Assembly: GCF_016772275.1 (NCBI RefSeq)
Contig: NZ_CP065425.1
Span: 3,758,001 to 3,822,000 of the forward strand
Direction: 5' to 3'
Origin: Heyndrickxia vini
GTDB taxonomy: Bacteria; Bacillota; Bacilli; Bacillales; Bacillaceae_C
DNA: 64,000 bases
The notes beneath the pieces were generated by a model. That model had not been told where the DNA came from. It ran no database searches and saw only the letters and a program-made list of their open reading frames with translations. Below, piece by piece: positions 8,571 to 18,682 of the stretch (its first letter is position 1; every line of letters starts with the position of its first letter). The position numbers were made by a program, and so were the translations under genes.

Positions 8571-11500
8571 TTATACCCCGGCTAATACTGCAGGTCGATT
8601 GACATATCCAACGTATATCGCATGCTCTAGCATACGATACACAAAAGCTTTGTCTGGAGTTGGCACTTTTACCCCATTTTCATTCAACACACTCATTGTA
8701 TGAGGGCAAGTATAAACAAGTGGCGAATCTTTGGCTCCATCACCCTCTAGACCTGCCATTGCTAACTCTAAGCCTTCCTTATCCTTCGGTTGATCTGAGT
8801 ACAAGTAATCTACATATTCTTGTTGAGGTAATAATTTTATATCATAACCAAAGTCGTTTATTGCTTGAATAAATTCTTTATAAGAGATATTCAATGGATT
8901 GCAAATGTTGTAAACTCCACCGATAGATTCATCTAGCATAGCAATCGTCGTAATCGATTTACTTGCAAAATCAACCATAGTAAAGTCCATCTTATAATCT
9001 ACATCCGGTGCTACACCTAACAGAATGAATCCTTTGACCATTCGATAGACAGCATTATCATTAATGTTCATTTGAAACAAGCCTGTCTCATATTGACAAG
9101 TAATGTTTCCTGGACGATAAATGGTAACGGGCAATCCTTTTTTATAATATTCCTCGACCAACTTCTCTGATTCCAGTTTACTATTAGTATATAAGCTCAT
9201 AATTTCGGGAGCATCTGCTATATTAGTAGCCTGCAAGAACTCATCCCAATTTCCTTCCATTGCGAGGTCTTCAGGGATCCCTAAAGTCGACACATAATGA
9301 AAACGATCATTACATAATTGTTCGGCTAGCTTTAATAAATTCTTCGTGCTATCCACGTTTGTTTTCGTGAATTCCTCTTTACTTCCAAAGTGACGCACAT
9401 CTGCACCACAATGGATGATCGAATTGACTTTCTCTTGGACCCTTGCATAGTCTTCTTCAGATAATCCTAAATCGGCTTTCGTAAAGTCACCAGGTATAAC
9501 AACCACTCGATCTTTTAAGTTATAGTTAATATAAAAATTCTTTGGTGCATAGTAACTAAGCGTTGATTTTAAACGTTTTAATCCTTCTTCTTTGGTTTTT
9601 GCTCTTACCAATGCAAAGACGGTTGTATTAGTATCTCTTACTAAATCGATTAAAATATGTGAACCAAGATAGCCGGTTACCCCTGTTAGAAGTACTCCTG
9701 TTTGCGAAACAGCTTTATAGTCCAAAGTTGTATGTAAGCGTTTTGGATGTTCATATAAATCTGTTTCCTTTAAATTAGTAAATACATTTTCTTCAGTTTC
9801 TACTACCTGATCTTGCCTGATCTTTTGAGCTAATGCTTCAATCGTTGGATAAGTGAAGAAATCATTGATTTTTAAGGTTGGAAAATCCTTTTTTAAGATT
9901 GATAGCGTCGCTAGAACCTTTAACGAGTGACCTCCAATTTCAAAGAAGTTCTCATCAACACCGACTGACGATAATCCGAGAACACTTTTCCATGCTTCAA
10001 CAAACTTTTCCTCGACTTTATCTGAAGGCGCTTTTTTATCCTCATCAAAACTTGATTTCAGCTCGATTGGTCGTGCGGTTAACTCTTTGCGGTTAATCTT
10101 TCCGCTTGGTAATTGCGGCAGTTCCTCTAACTCTATGATATAAGAAGGAATCATATATTTAGGTACCTTTGCGGTTAAAAAGTCTAACACCGCTTTTGGC
10201 GATCCAATCACATTATCTTTTTGTTTATAGTATGCCACCAGCATTTTATCGCCGTTAACATCTGTTGCTACAATGGCGCCGTCTTCGATGAAATCTACTT
10301 GTAATAGCTTATCTTCAATTTCGCCCATTTCGACACGATAACCACGAATTTTCACTTGTGAATCTTTCCGACCAACAAATTCAATATTCCCGTCATCTAA
10401 AAGTTTCACAATATCTCCGGAACGGTATACTAAATGATCAGATAAATCGGTTTTCACGAATACTTCTGACGTTTTTTCTGGTAAATTTAGATACCCATCA
10501 GATAGACCTTCGGTTTCAATAAGCAATTCACCCGGTACACCAATTGGATTTAAATGATCCTTTTCATTTACGATATAAACGGAATAATTCTTCAATGGTT
10601 TTCCGATTGGTATATTGACTAAGTCTTCTGGTACCTTATCTGTCACAGTATAAGTGGTAGAGAGTACGGAACATTCTGTCGGCCCATACACATTAATTAA
10701 TGGAATGCTTCCAAAACGATTTTGGAATAAACGAGCGGTTTCTGCTGTTAAAGCTTCTCCTCCGACACCAAAATATTTTAAGTTACGAAAAGCTTCTACA
10801 TCTTTTTCTGTTGCATATAAGGAGAACTGCTTCAATGCACTCATCGGTAACATCATGGCTGACGTGATATTTTCGCGCTTAATGGCATCTGCAAATAGAC
10901 TTACATCTAACCGTTCTTCCTTTGAAAGCATATATAAACATGCACCAGTGAAAATCATCGGGCAAAGCTCCAGTAACGATGCATCGAAAGTTAATGTATA
11001 AAATTGTGTTAACGTATCTTCACTCGTAATATCGTAGATTTCTAATTCGGAGTAGCCAAATGTGATAATACTTTTATGAGGAATTTTAACCCCTTTTGGC
11101 TTCCCCGTTGACCCGGAGGTATAAATAATATAAGCAATATCTGTCGCTTTCACATCTACAAGAACAGGTGTTGATGGACCAGCAATATTTTCAATGTTCA
11201 TTATTTGTGCATCCTCAGGCACTACGCCATCAATGAGATGCATACTTTCACTATTTGTAAGAACGACTTTTGTATTCGCATCCTTCATAATATACGCATT
11301 TCGCTCGTTTGGGTTGTCCGGGCTTAGCGGCACATACACCGCTCCTGCCTTCATGACCCCTAACATCCCAACAATGGCCTCAATGCTTCTTTCCATATAA
11401 ACTGCGATATAATCCCCTATTTTGACCCCATTCGTTACTAAATAGTTTGCGACTTGATTGGAGTAATTCTCTAATTCTCGGAAAGTGATTTTATTAAATT

Positions 11501-12161
11501 CATTGGAAAGTGCATATTTCTCAGGGTAATTTCTAACCGTTTTAGAGAAGATACTGTGTAAGGTTTCCCCTTTTGGAAAGTCCTTTTTATTATTATTGAT
11601 GCTTTTCCATAGTACTAATTCTTCGGGTGTTAAAATTTCTAAATCAAGCACAGCCTTTTCTTTATTGTAAGTAAGGTCAAGTGCTAGAATATTGAAACTA
11701 GATAAGTAGCGTTGCTCAAAATTGGCATTAATTATTTTCTCTGCTCCAGCAAAATAGAATTTATCCCCTTCTACAACCAACTGAAATACAATATCTTCCA
11801 CGTCATCGATTTGCTTATCTGTGAATATAATATGGGTTGTACTAGCCTCTACTCCGCCTTTCAAAAGAGCTTTTTGTACCATAGATGCTACTGTTTTAAC
11901 TGTAGTCTCCTTAGAGAAAGAGATTTCCAATGGGTAAAACTTACCATTCCTATGTATATCTAAAGAAACCGTCTCTTCATTTGTCATGCGATGAATCCAT
12001 GAAATAAAAGCTGTTACAAGCAAAACATTATCTGTATAGGGTAATTTTTTTATGGAGGTTTTATATTTATTGGAAGTTGATTTCAGTTCTTGTTTTACTG
12101 GAAAATTTAACGTATTAATCATTTCACTGATATTTTCTTTACTATTGATCTGTTTTGTCAT
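8571..12161 (-). CDS. Single-module NRPS: adenylation, thiolation, thioester reductase
   Basis: About 1196 residues, starting at ATG 12161 behind AGAGGGATT. Order: an unusual ~190-residue N-terminal region, an adenylation domain (about 200-700; YTSGSTGKPKGV, NVYGPTE, YRSGDIV, GRKDSQVKIRGYRVE, PSGKINR), a carrier domain (FFEIGGHSLKVL, Ser for phosphopantetheine), and a C-terminal NAD(P)H reductase domain (GVTGYLGSHIL, then a YTNSKLESEKL active-site YxxxK). No condensation motif (HHxxxDG) is visible. Such enzymes load an amino or carboxylic acid and release it as aldehyde or alcohol. Reading the A-domain pocket by eye gives a mostly hydrophobic lining (DALMGGVVL-like), so substrate is uncertain. 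Confidence 0.9.
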   Translation of the reverse strand: MTKQINSKENISEMINTLNFPVKQELKSTSNKYKTSIKKLPYTDNVLLVTAFISWIHRMTNEETVSLDIHRNGKFYPLEISFSKETTVKTVASMVQKALLKGGVEASTTHIIFTDKQIDDVEDIVFQLVVEGDKFYFAGAEKIINANFEQRYLSSFNILALDLTYNKEKAVLDLEILTPEELVLWKSINNNKKDFPKGETLHSIFSKTVRNYPEKYALSNEFNKITFRELENYSNQVANYLVTNGVKIGDYIAVYMERSIEAIVGMLGVMKAGAVYVPLSPDNPNERNAYIMKDANTKVVLTNSESMHLIDGVVPEDAQIMNIENIAGPSTPVLVDVKATDIAYIIYTSGSTGKPKGVKIPHKSIITFGYSELEIYDITSEDTLTQFYTLTFDASLLELCPMIFTGACLYMLSKEERLDVSLFADAIKRENITSAMMLPMSALKQFSLYATEKDVEAFRNLKYFGVGGEALTAETARLFQNRFGSIPLINVYGPTECSVLSTTYTVTDKVPEDLVNIPIGKPLKNYSVYIVNEKDHLNPIGVPGELLIETEGLSDGYLNLPEKTSEVFVKTDLSDHLVYRSGDIVKLLDDGNIEFVGRKDSQVKIRGYRVEMGEIEDKLLQVDFIEDGAIVATDVNGDKMLVAYYKQKDNVIGSPKAVLDFLTAKVPKYMIPSYIIELEELPQLPSGKINRKELTARPIELKSSFDEDKKAPSDKVEEKFVEAWKSVLGLSSVGVDENFFEIGGHSLKVLATLSILKKDFPTLKINDFFTYPTIEALAQKIRQDQVVETEENVFTNLKETDLYEHPKRLHTTLDYKAVSQTGVLLTGVTGYLGSHILIDLVRDTNTTVFALVRAKTKEEGLKRLKSTLSYYAPKNFYINYNLKDRVVVIPGDFTKADLGLSEEDYARVQEKVNSIIHCGADVRHFGSKEEFTKTNVDSTKNLLKLAEQLCNDRFHYVSTLGIPEDLAMEGNWDEFLQATNIADAPEIMSLYTNSKLESEKLVEEYYKKGLPVTIYRPGNITCQYETGLFQMNINDNAVYRMVKGFILLGVAPDVDYKMDFTMVDFASKSITTIAMLDESIGGVYNICNPLNISYKEFIQAINDFGYDIKLLPQQEYVDYLYSDQPKDKEGLELAMAGLEGDGAKDSPLVYTCPHTMSVLNENGVKVPTPDKAFVYRMLEHAIYVGYVNRPAVLAGV

Positions 12162-12207
12162 AATCCCTCTATCCTTCAATTATTAAATGTAGATTAATAA
12201 AGATCTA

Positions 12208-12241
12208 TCAGGTGTTCAAGATTTTCATCACGAACACCTGA
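12208..12241. terminator. Hairpin between the chemoreceptor and NRPS genes
   Basis: TCAGGTGTTC and GAACACCTGA form a perfect 10-bp stem with a 14-nt loop. On the minus strand it follows the chemoreceptor stop but has no proper T-run, so it may be a weak terminator, a processing site or an operator before the NRPS gene. Confidence 0.5.
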
Positions 12242-12257
12242 CCATTCACATTTATAC

Positions 12258-14036
12258 CTATCTATCAGCCTTTAAAGTTGATACAACACTATCTAAACCT
12301 TCTGCCACTTGGCTCATATCTTTAGCTGATTGGATGATTGTTTTAAAAGTTGCTTCTTGTTCCTGAATATTTTCCGATATCGTCTCTACTGTTTCATTAT
12401 TTTTATTTGCGATTACCGATAACTGTTCAAAAGTAGATGTTACTTGTTGGTTCCCTGCAGCAATTTGTTGTGTTGCCGCCGATACTTCTTGTATACGAAC
12501 AGCTACCTTACCAGCAGAATGCAAGATTTCAGAGAAAACTTTCTCCGTTTCTTCTACCAATTTAACCCCTTCATCAACAAATTTTGCTTCACTTTGAATG
12601 GATTCAACTGCTTTCCCTGTTTCAATTTGAATACCGGAAATTAGTTCTTCAATCTGCTTAGCCGATTCCCTTGACTGCTCTGCAAGTTTCCTTACTTCAT
12701 CAGCTACTACTGCGAATCCCTTTCCTTGTTCTCCTGCCCTTGCTGCTTCAATAGCAGCATTTAAAGCTAATAAGTTAGTTTGGTCTGCGACGTCGGTTAT
12801 TAACTGAACAATCTTACTGATTTCATCTGAGCGTGTTTTCAAAGCTAAAATGCTTTCTTCCGAATTTTTTGTTGAACTACTGATATAGGCCATTTGCTCT
12901 TTCACTTTGTTGACTGATTCATTCCCTATTTGAGCTTGCTCTTCCGTTTTAACGGAAAGCTCACTAACATCTGTTGAATTACGTGCAACTGAATCAACAC
13001 CAGTAGCTAATTCTTGTAATGATTGGAGAACTTCATCTGTTGCCTCCGTCTGAGTATTAAAACGTGAGGACATTTCGGTAATTTCACTTGTTATCTGTTC
13101 AATTGTCTTTCCTGACTCTTCCACTGATGAGTAAAGAGTATTCGCATGATCTGTCGTCTCACTTGATGCAGATTTCACCGAATTCAAGAGATTTCCAACC
13201 GTTTCAACCATCACATTAAATTTAACTGCTAATTGACCGAACTCACCTTTCGTCTCTTTTAATTTAATTGAATAATCTCCATTTGATACCTTTTCGACCC
13301 CTACCATCATGCCCTGAATAGGTCTAAATGCTCTGTTCATAATAAAATATTGAATCACTGATGCTACAATCAATAATCCTATTAAAATACTAATAATAAT
13401 GAACGTTTCATGATGTTTACCATCGATATAAGATTTTGCTTCAAAGTCTACTCCGTAATATGCTACTACATCACCTTGTGGGTTCATGATTGGTTTTAAC
13501 ACCGTAATCCATGTTCCAAAAGAATCCTTATAAGGTTCGGAAGAGACTAATGACTTTGTCTCTTTCATTTTCTTAATAGCTTTGGCAATGATATCAGGTT
13601 GTGTATACATATCTCCGATGTTAAGATTTGATTTCTTGAAATCCTCCATAAGAAAAGTCGGCCCTGAAACAACACTCGTATCTGTACCATTTTTCAATTC
13701 AGTCCCAAAAATATATCCTTGAGCTACGGCAGGTTGATATTTTGCTAATTTATCAAAATGTTCGACAAGACTTTTCGAAATCTCACTATTCTCATCCTTA
13801 CTTTCCATTAAGGATAAAATATCATCATTATTTAAATCTTTTGACCAAGCCTTTACCGTGTTAGTAGAATCGGTTGTTAACTTATCCATTAGAAAATTCA
13901 TGTCTGAAAAATAACTAATGCTTGTAACGACAATAGCGACTACTAATGTGCTTATAACGCTTACCATCGTAAATCGCGCCTTGTATGATACATTTGCAAA
14001 ACTAAAGAATTTCTTCAAAATAAACATTCCTTTCAT
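12258..14036 (-). CDS. Methyl-accepting chemotaxis protein
   Basis: About 592 residues. A first transmembrane helix (about 20-40), an extracellular Cache-like sensor (about 45-215, with [11 protein letters not shown] and YYGVDF), a second transmembrane helix (about 215-235), a HAMP domain, and a long cytoplasmic coiled coil with the conserved hairpin tip ([20 protein letters not shown]). Signals to CheA/CheW. An internal TTG at 14018 (MKKFFSF) with AAAGGA upstream is a possible alternative start. A c-di-GMP-I riboswitch and a terminator lie in its leader, so expression probably follows c-di-GMP level. Confidence 0.93.
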   Translation of the reverse strand: MKGMFILKKFFSFANVSYKARFTMVSVISTLVVAIVVTSISYFSDMNFLMDKLTTDSTNTVKAWSKDLNNDDILSLMESKDENSEISKSLVEHFDKLAKYQPAVAQGYIFGTELKNGTDTSVVSGPTFLMEDFKKSNLNIGDMYTQPDIIAKAIKKMKETKSLVSSEPYKDSFGTWITVLKPIMNPQGDVVAYYGVDFEAKSYIDGKHHETFIIISILIGLLIVASVIQYFIMNRAFRPIQGMMVGVEKVSNGDYSIKLKETKGEFGQLAVKFNVMVETVGNLLNSVKSASSETTDHANTLYSSVEESGKTIEQITSEITEMSSRFNTQTEATDEVLQSLQELATGVDSVARNSTDVSELSVKTEEQAQIGNESVNKVKEQMAYISSSTKNSEESILALKTRSDEISKIVQLITDVADQTNLLALNAAIEAARAGEQGKGFAVVADEVRKLAEQSRESAKQIEELISGIQIETGKAVESIQSEAKFVDEGVKLVEETEKVFSEILHSAGKVAVRIQEVSAATQQIAAGNQQVTSTFEQLSVIANKNNETVETISENIQEQEATFKTIIQSAKDMSQVAEGLDSVVSTLKADR

Positions 14037-14144
14037 TATTTTTTAACCTTTTCGGCTTATAGCCTAATCACTAATCTTAAGCTAATACCATACCAACTCG
14101 CGCTTCCTTCAACTATTGAAGTTTAAAAAAGGTGATACACAGAC

Positions 14145-14178
14145 AAAAAAGCTCACCAATTAAGATTGGTGAGCTTTT
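14145..14178 (-). terminator. Terminator serving as the riboswitch expression platform
   Basis: AAAAGCTCACCAAT pairs perfectly with ATTGGTGAGCTTTT and, on the minus strand, is followed by TTTTTTG. It lies between the c-di-GMP aptamer and the chemoreceptor start, the usual place for a transcription-attenuating platform. Confidence 0.85.
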
Positions 14179-14234
14179 AATAAATGAAGTTAAATAAAGC
14201 CATAGCTGTACATATAAACTCATTTCAAAATTCC

Positions 14235-14325
14235 AATCCTTCTTGGTAACCCGGCGGTCCTAGCTTAAAAGCCTTAGATCCGTAGCTTTGCGTCCTTATT
14301 TTTCAATAAGTTTGCCCTTATCAAA
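14235..14325 (-). promoter_or_regulatory. Cyclic di-GMP-I (GEMM-I) riboswitch aptamer
   Basis: Read on the minus strand, the segment has the conserved GEMM-I features in order: GGGCAAAC, a GAAA tetraloop, GGACGCAAAGC, a second arm with CGGATCTAA, then GCTAGGACCGCCGGGTTACC. The aptamer is followed by a strong terminator and then the chemoreceptor gene, all in the same orientation. Whether c-di-GMP turns expression on or off cannot be decided by eye. Confidence 0.88.
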
Positions 14326-14565
14326 AGGTATTATTCTATGAAATTGTATTAGCGAGAAATCTCGTTTGTAATTTAAAGATAGGATTAATGAATAGAACTA
14401 AATCACTATTGATACGATAGGATAATTTACTCAAACAAAAGAAGTTTGATTAGAACGTTTTACCCATATCAAAATATTATACAGGGTAAAATGTTATATG
14501 TGAATAATAAATAAGGAATTACTTTGAAAATGTGAATTTTTTGTGCAAACCATTATTGACTAATC

Positions 14566-14790
14566 GTAAGAAATAAGCGGAGAATCTCCGGTTATACTGC
14601 AGAAATATGCTTTGTTTAGGGGATATAAGCGGAAATTTTCCGATTAAGCAAAGCAAAATTACACATTTTCATGTCTTGCGAGTCAATAGTCGGAAAACTT
14701 CCGTCTATTTTAGCTAATTTCAGTGCTATTATGCTAATTAAGGGAACTTTCTCCGCTTATTTATCAAACTCGCTTTAGCATCTAATGCAT
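14566..14790. repeat. Mosaic intergenic repeat, copy 2 (complete, inverted)
   Basis: About 225 nt made of several short palindromes of the type AAGCGGAGAATCTCCG, GCGGAAATTTTCCG and AGTCGGAAAACTTCCG. Read in reverse complement it lines up with 5085-5258 plus 6631-6690, so it shows the undisrupted form. No coding potential is seen. Confidence 0.7.
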
Positions 14791-14805
14791 TTGTGATTTT
14801 GTAAA

Positions 14806-14843
14806 AAAAAGGCTTAGAGATATTTACATCTCTAAGTCTTTTT
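14806..14843. terminator. Bidirectional terminator hairpin
   Basis: CTTAGAGA and TCTCTAAG form a stem flanked by AAAAAAA on the left and TCTTTTT on the right. It can serve either strand; no intact gene directly precedes it. Confidence 0.6.
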
Positions 14844-14975
14844 GACTGTGAATTAAACAGTGAAGTTTATGTGATTTACCGTTTTGCGACTTACAAGTGA
14901 ACCCGTTATCAATATGAAGGTGTCTATCTTTTTTGTGCTACATCAATATTGTACAAATTCGTCTATACTCCCCAT

Positions 14976-15154
14976 TAGAGCAAGTTGGTGTAAATGATCC
15001 AGGTCTTCTTGATTCAGCTATAAATCGCCCCAGGCAAACAATCTCTGGTAACCAACTATTTATGAAAAAGCTGCTGCTTTGTTTGAATCTATAGCTAGAA
15101 ATCATGCTTTCTACAACGCTAACAAACGAACTCCCCTCGCCACAATTATTCCTT
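14976..15154 (+). pseudogene. Remnant of a Fic/Doc-family gene
   Basis: Two reading frames hold pieces of a Doc-type (death-on-curing) protein. The first reads VNDPGLLDSAINRP; after a one-base shift near 15060 the second reads YEKAAALFESIARNHAFYNANKRT, which carries the HxFxxxNKR-type Fic core in degenerate form. No start codon with a ribosome binding site and an early stop follow. This is a decayed toxin fragment, with no antitoxin nearby. The rest of the 14.2-15.3 kb gap appears non-coding. Confidence 0.65.
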
Positions 15155-15297
15155 AATAACCTTAAACAGGCCGTATCCTATCTGAATTCTTTGGATCACC
15201 CAACCCCACATGAAACATACTGCGTTTTCGTCATTAATCTAAGTTGAACTGGCTTAACAAATGGAAAAAGCCCAGTTTTGACACTAGGCTGGGATGA

Positions 15298-17379
15298 TTA
15301 TTTCATTTTATGCTTCACAGAAACCTTCACAACATCATCCATATATTTCATTGTATTATATCCGTGAATAACCAGTCTTTTGGGAATCACTTTTTCTTTT
15401 GCATTGTCAGTGCGTAACGTCATTTTATAAACAGTTTCGAAATAACGCGGCTGCTCGACCATTTCATATGCGACAGGATTTTCATTCATATCGTATTCAT
15501 TCCCGTTTTTATCGACTAGCACTCCTTGATTCTCATTTTCTATTGAACTCAGATCATTTTTATCATCACCGAAGATTTCCAAATCGAGCGACTCATATGC
15601 ACGATTCTTAATTTCGGAATTGCTTACGACAACCTCAGTAGGTTGTCCAACTTTCACCTTGTCGATGGAAATTTTACTTCCTGCATATTCAAAGGTTTGA
15701 GGATATTCTTTAGAAGCATCCAATTCAATAGTTTTTTCATCTTTAAATGATAATTGGGCAGAATTGAATTGAGCGTTTACCTCTTTTGGCTTTTCTCCAA
15801 AAAGAGGGTCAAAGTTTGCCTGAAAAGTACTCCAATCAGTGTTTTGATCTAAAAAAGAAGCCCCATATAAGTCAACTTTCACTTTTTTATTATTCACTTC
15901 TAGATTATCGAGATTAAGAAACTCAACCCGTTTATCTGTCCGTTTATTATTAACAGCATAATCTAAAACCGTCGTTGTTGGGGCAATGGTTAGCTTGTCA
16001 AAGCGAACTGGAATCCCCTCGACCACTGTTTCACCGCGCAATGTATATTCGATGGACGGCCTTTTTGTTACAGGGATCTCGAAGTTCCACTTCCCTGTTT
16101 CCGCTTCTTCCATGTCCTCGAAACCCCATAAACTATTCTTATCTGAGGAATTACGAACTAATTTTAGAAGCTTTGTGATTGTAAGTTTGATAGTCCCTTT
16201 ATCTTTTAGTAGTGGCTGAAGACTAATCTTTCCGTGATACACGTTCTTTTCTTTATTGTTTAAATCCGATTTTAGGTCAGGAGGATAAAATCTCATATTT
16301 GCTTCGGTATTCGTTTCAATTTCGTTCTCGACAGAAACCCCTTCACCAAAGTCTATAAAGAATTGACCATCTTCCCTTGTATCTACTATTTCATAAAAAA
16401 CAAGTGTCTGAATATCATCAGCAATCGCGCTTTTAATCTTAATTTTTATCCCATTACTCTCAGCTTCCAAGTTCAGCCTTTCACCCAAGCCTTTTTGCAG
16501 GAAGGTACGCAATTCCTGATCTTCTTCTGTCCATGTATAGTAGAGGTTAGTAAATGAGCCGGTAAATATCCCGATACCGATTAGTAATGCGAAAAAACTT
16601 GCAATAGCAATCCCAATTTTTTTTCGTTTATTGTTCTTTAATTCTCTGATCTTTTCCTTTTCTAACAACCTAGCTTTGACGTTTTCCATGAAATCAGAAG
16701 GAACATGTAAGTCTTCAATGATCCTTTTAGAGTTTAAAATAGTTACCATGACCCTCTGAAAGGACGCCAGATCCTCCTGACAATCTTGGCAATTATGCAT
16801 ATGTACCTCAAAATCAATCTTTTTTGCTCGATCAAGATTTTTTTCTAAGTAATCAATGTAATACCTATGGTAGTCATTACATCCATTAAAGGATTGCTCA
16901 TAACCCACTCCTTTTCTAAGTGACTGGATTCCGAAAAACAATAACTCTTTCAACTTTTCTATTGAAACTTGGAGAAGATGTGATACTTCCTCATGAGTGT
17001 GCCCTATTAAATAGGTAAGAACGAGTGCCTCCCTCTCATTCTCCTTCAACTGATGGAGTGCATTAAATAATTCCTGCTGCGGTGAACCTTCCTCTACAGC
17101 TTGTAAACTTCTATCTGTTGAAAGCTCCCGGCAGGTTTGTATAAAAATAGATGTAACACTCGTTTCAAATGATGTTTCTTTTTTTAATTGTGGTAACTCT
17201 TTGAGAACTTTTATAATGGTCCGGTAAAAAAGCTCCCCCATTTGCTTCTGATTCCTAAGATAGGACCACCCCAAAATATAGAACGACTGTTTGTGCAGAT
17301 CGAACCAATCGATGATGGATTCCATGCCCTTTTCTCTTTTAGTAGTAATTAAAGCGGGCTCTATTTTTGTTGGAATCAT
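15298..17379 (-). CDS. Sigma-70-like factor fused to an anti-sigma/DUF4179-type membrane protein
   Basis: About 693 residues from ATG 17379 behind GGGGGG. Residues about 20-165 look like an ECF sigma factor (regions 2 and 4; LKENEREALVLTYLIGHTHEEVSHLL). Next comes a zinc-binding anti-sigma motif HMHNCQDCQ (HxxxCxxC), one transmembrane helix about 258-276 (IGIAIASFFALLIGIGIF), then a large extracellular beta-rich part resembling DUF4179 and DUF5643. Normally the sigma and anti-sigma parts are separate proteins; here they are one chain. It may be a membrane-held regulator released by proteolysis, which is inference. The gene stands alone. Confidence 0.75.
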   Translation of the reverse strand: MIPTKIEPALITTKREKGMESIIDWFDLHKQSFYILGWSYLRNQKQMGELFYRTIIKVLKELPQLKKETSFETSVTSIFIQTCRELSTDRSLQAVEEGSPQQELFNALHQLKENEREALVLTYLIGHTHEEVSHLLQVSIEKLKELLFFGIQSLRKGVGYEQSFNGCNDYHRYYIDYLEKNLDRAKKIDFEVHMHNCQDCQEDLASFQRVMVTILNSKRIIEDLHVPSDFMENVKARLLEKEKIRELKNNKRKKIGIAIASFFALLIGIGIFTGSFTNLYYTWTEEDQELRTFLQKGLGERLNLEAESNGIKIKIKSAIADDIQTLVFYEIVDTREDGQFFIDFGEGVSVENEIETNTEANMRFYPPDLKSDLNNKEKNVYHGKISLQPLLKDKGTIKLTITKLLKLVRNSSDKNSLWGFEDMEEAETGKWNFEIPVTKRPSIEYTLRGETVVEGIPVRFDKLTIAPTTTVLDYAVNNKRTDKRVEFLNLDNLEVNNKKVKVDLYGASFLDQNTDWSTFQANFDPLFGEKPKEVNAQFNSAQLSFKDEKTIELDASKEYPQTFEYAGSKISIDKVKVGQPTEVVVSNSEIKNRAYESLDLEIFGDDKNDLSSIENENQGVLVDKNGNEYDMNENPVAYEMVEQPRYFETVYKMTLRTDNAKEKVIPKRLVIHGYNTMKYMDDVVKVSVKHKMK

Positions 17380-17660
17380 CAACGCATTCCCCCCTTGAAT
17401 TGTCTCATTAAACCTAATGATATTTATATTTTAATCTACTCTATCATTCTATCTTTTAAAAAGGTTACCATTATTCTGTCTTTTATTCTTAGATGCTTTC
17501 CGTAAAAATTTACCCCACATCCAGTTGTTTACTAAAAAAACAATTTTATCCCTCTTTTTATTGTACATGATTTAGGTAAATAAAGCATAATTGATTGAAG
17601 GGTATAGAAATAATAAAGATATTTTCTCCAACTTTACTAATTTATAATGGAGGGAAAAAA

Positions 17661-18566
17661 ATGAAGATCGTTATAGCTGGTGGTTCAGGATTTATTGGAC
17701 AAAAATTGACGAACGCATTAATTGATGATGGGCATGAAATTATTATCTTAACTAGGAAGGAAAAAACATCTACGGGAAATATATCATATTTAAAGTGGCT
17801 TGAGGAAGGTACTACTCCAGAAAGTCAATTAGGGAATGCCGATGTATTTATTAATTTAGCAGGTGTTTCAATTAACGATGGCAGATGGAATTTAAACCAT
17901 CAGAAGCAAATTTATGATAGTCGAATGAGAGCAACTGATGAATTATTGAAAATCATATCAGCTTTACCACAAAAGCCTTCGGCACTAATTAATGCAAGTG
18001 CAATCGGTATTTACCCATCATCATTAGATGCCGTATATACGGAAGAATCTATAGAAACAGCAAATGATTTTCTAGGTAAGACTGTACATGATTGGGAAAA
18101 CAAAGCAAAGCAAGTAGAAACATATTCAATTCGTACCGTCTTTATGAGATTCGGTGTTGTGCTTGGAAATGAAGGCGGGGCATTTCCTCTTATGTCGTTG
18201 CCATATAAATTATTTGCGGGCGGCACTATCGGTTCAGGTAAACAATGGGTGTCATGGGTCCATATAGCAGATGTAGTACGGTCCATCCTATTTGTCATTG
18301 AAAATGATAAAATACATGGCCCTGTCAACGTGACATCACCATCTCCAATACGGATGAAGGATTTTGGTAAAACAATCGGTTCCGTTTTACATAAACCCCA
18401 TTGGTTACCCGTTCCTTCATTTGTAATGAAATTAGCCCTTGGTCAAAAAAGTAACCTTGTTCTTAAAGGACAACAAGTTATACCGCAAGTATTAATGAAA
18501 GAAGGATTTACATTCATGTTCCCTTCACTCAACTCAGCTTTGGAAGATCTGCTAACAAAAAAGTAG
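17661..18566 (+). CDS. TIGR01777 family NAD-dependent epimerase/dehydratase-like protein
   Basis: About 301 residues starting at ATG 17661 directly behind AATGGAGGGA. The Rossmann motif GGSGFIGQKL lies at residues 7-16, followed by LAGVSIND, an active-site-like SAIGIYPSS, and the C-terminal DUF1731 domain typical of the YfhF/YfcH family. Substrate unknown. It stands alone; its downstream region was hit by an IS3 element only 15 nt after the stop. Confidence 0.88.
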   Translation: MKIVIAGGSGFIGQKLTNALIDDGHEIIILTRKEKTSTGNISYLKWLEEGTTPESQLGNADVFINLAGVSINDGRWNLNHQKQIYDSRMRATDELLKIISALPQKPSALINASAIGIYPSSLDAVYTEESIETANDFLGKTVHDWENKAKQVETYSIRTVFMRFGVVLGNEGGAFPLMSLPYKLFAGGTIGSGKQWVSWVHIADVVRSILFVIENDKIHGPVNVTSPSPIRMKDFGKTIGSVLHKPHWLPVPSFVMKLALGQKSNLVLKGQQVIPQVLMKEGFTFMFPSLNSALEDLLTKK

Positions 18567-18682
18567 GGAAAAAAGGTAAAATGTACCCTATAGAGTAGAC
18601 ACATAAAAAAGTCTACCTATAGGGTGCTTTTTTGTATAATTAATAAATACAACTAGAGAATTAACTTGGAGACGGGGAAATT

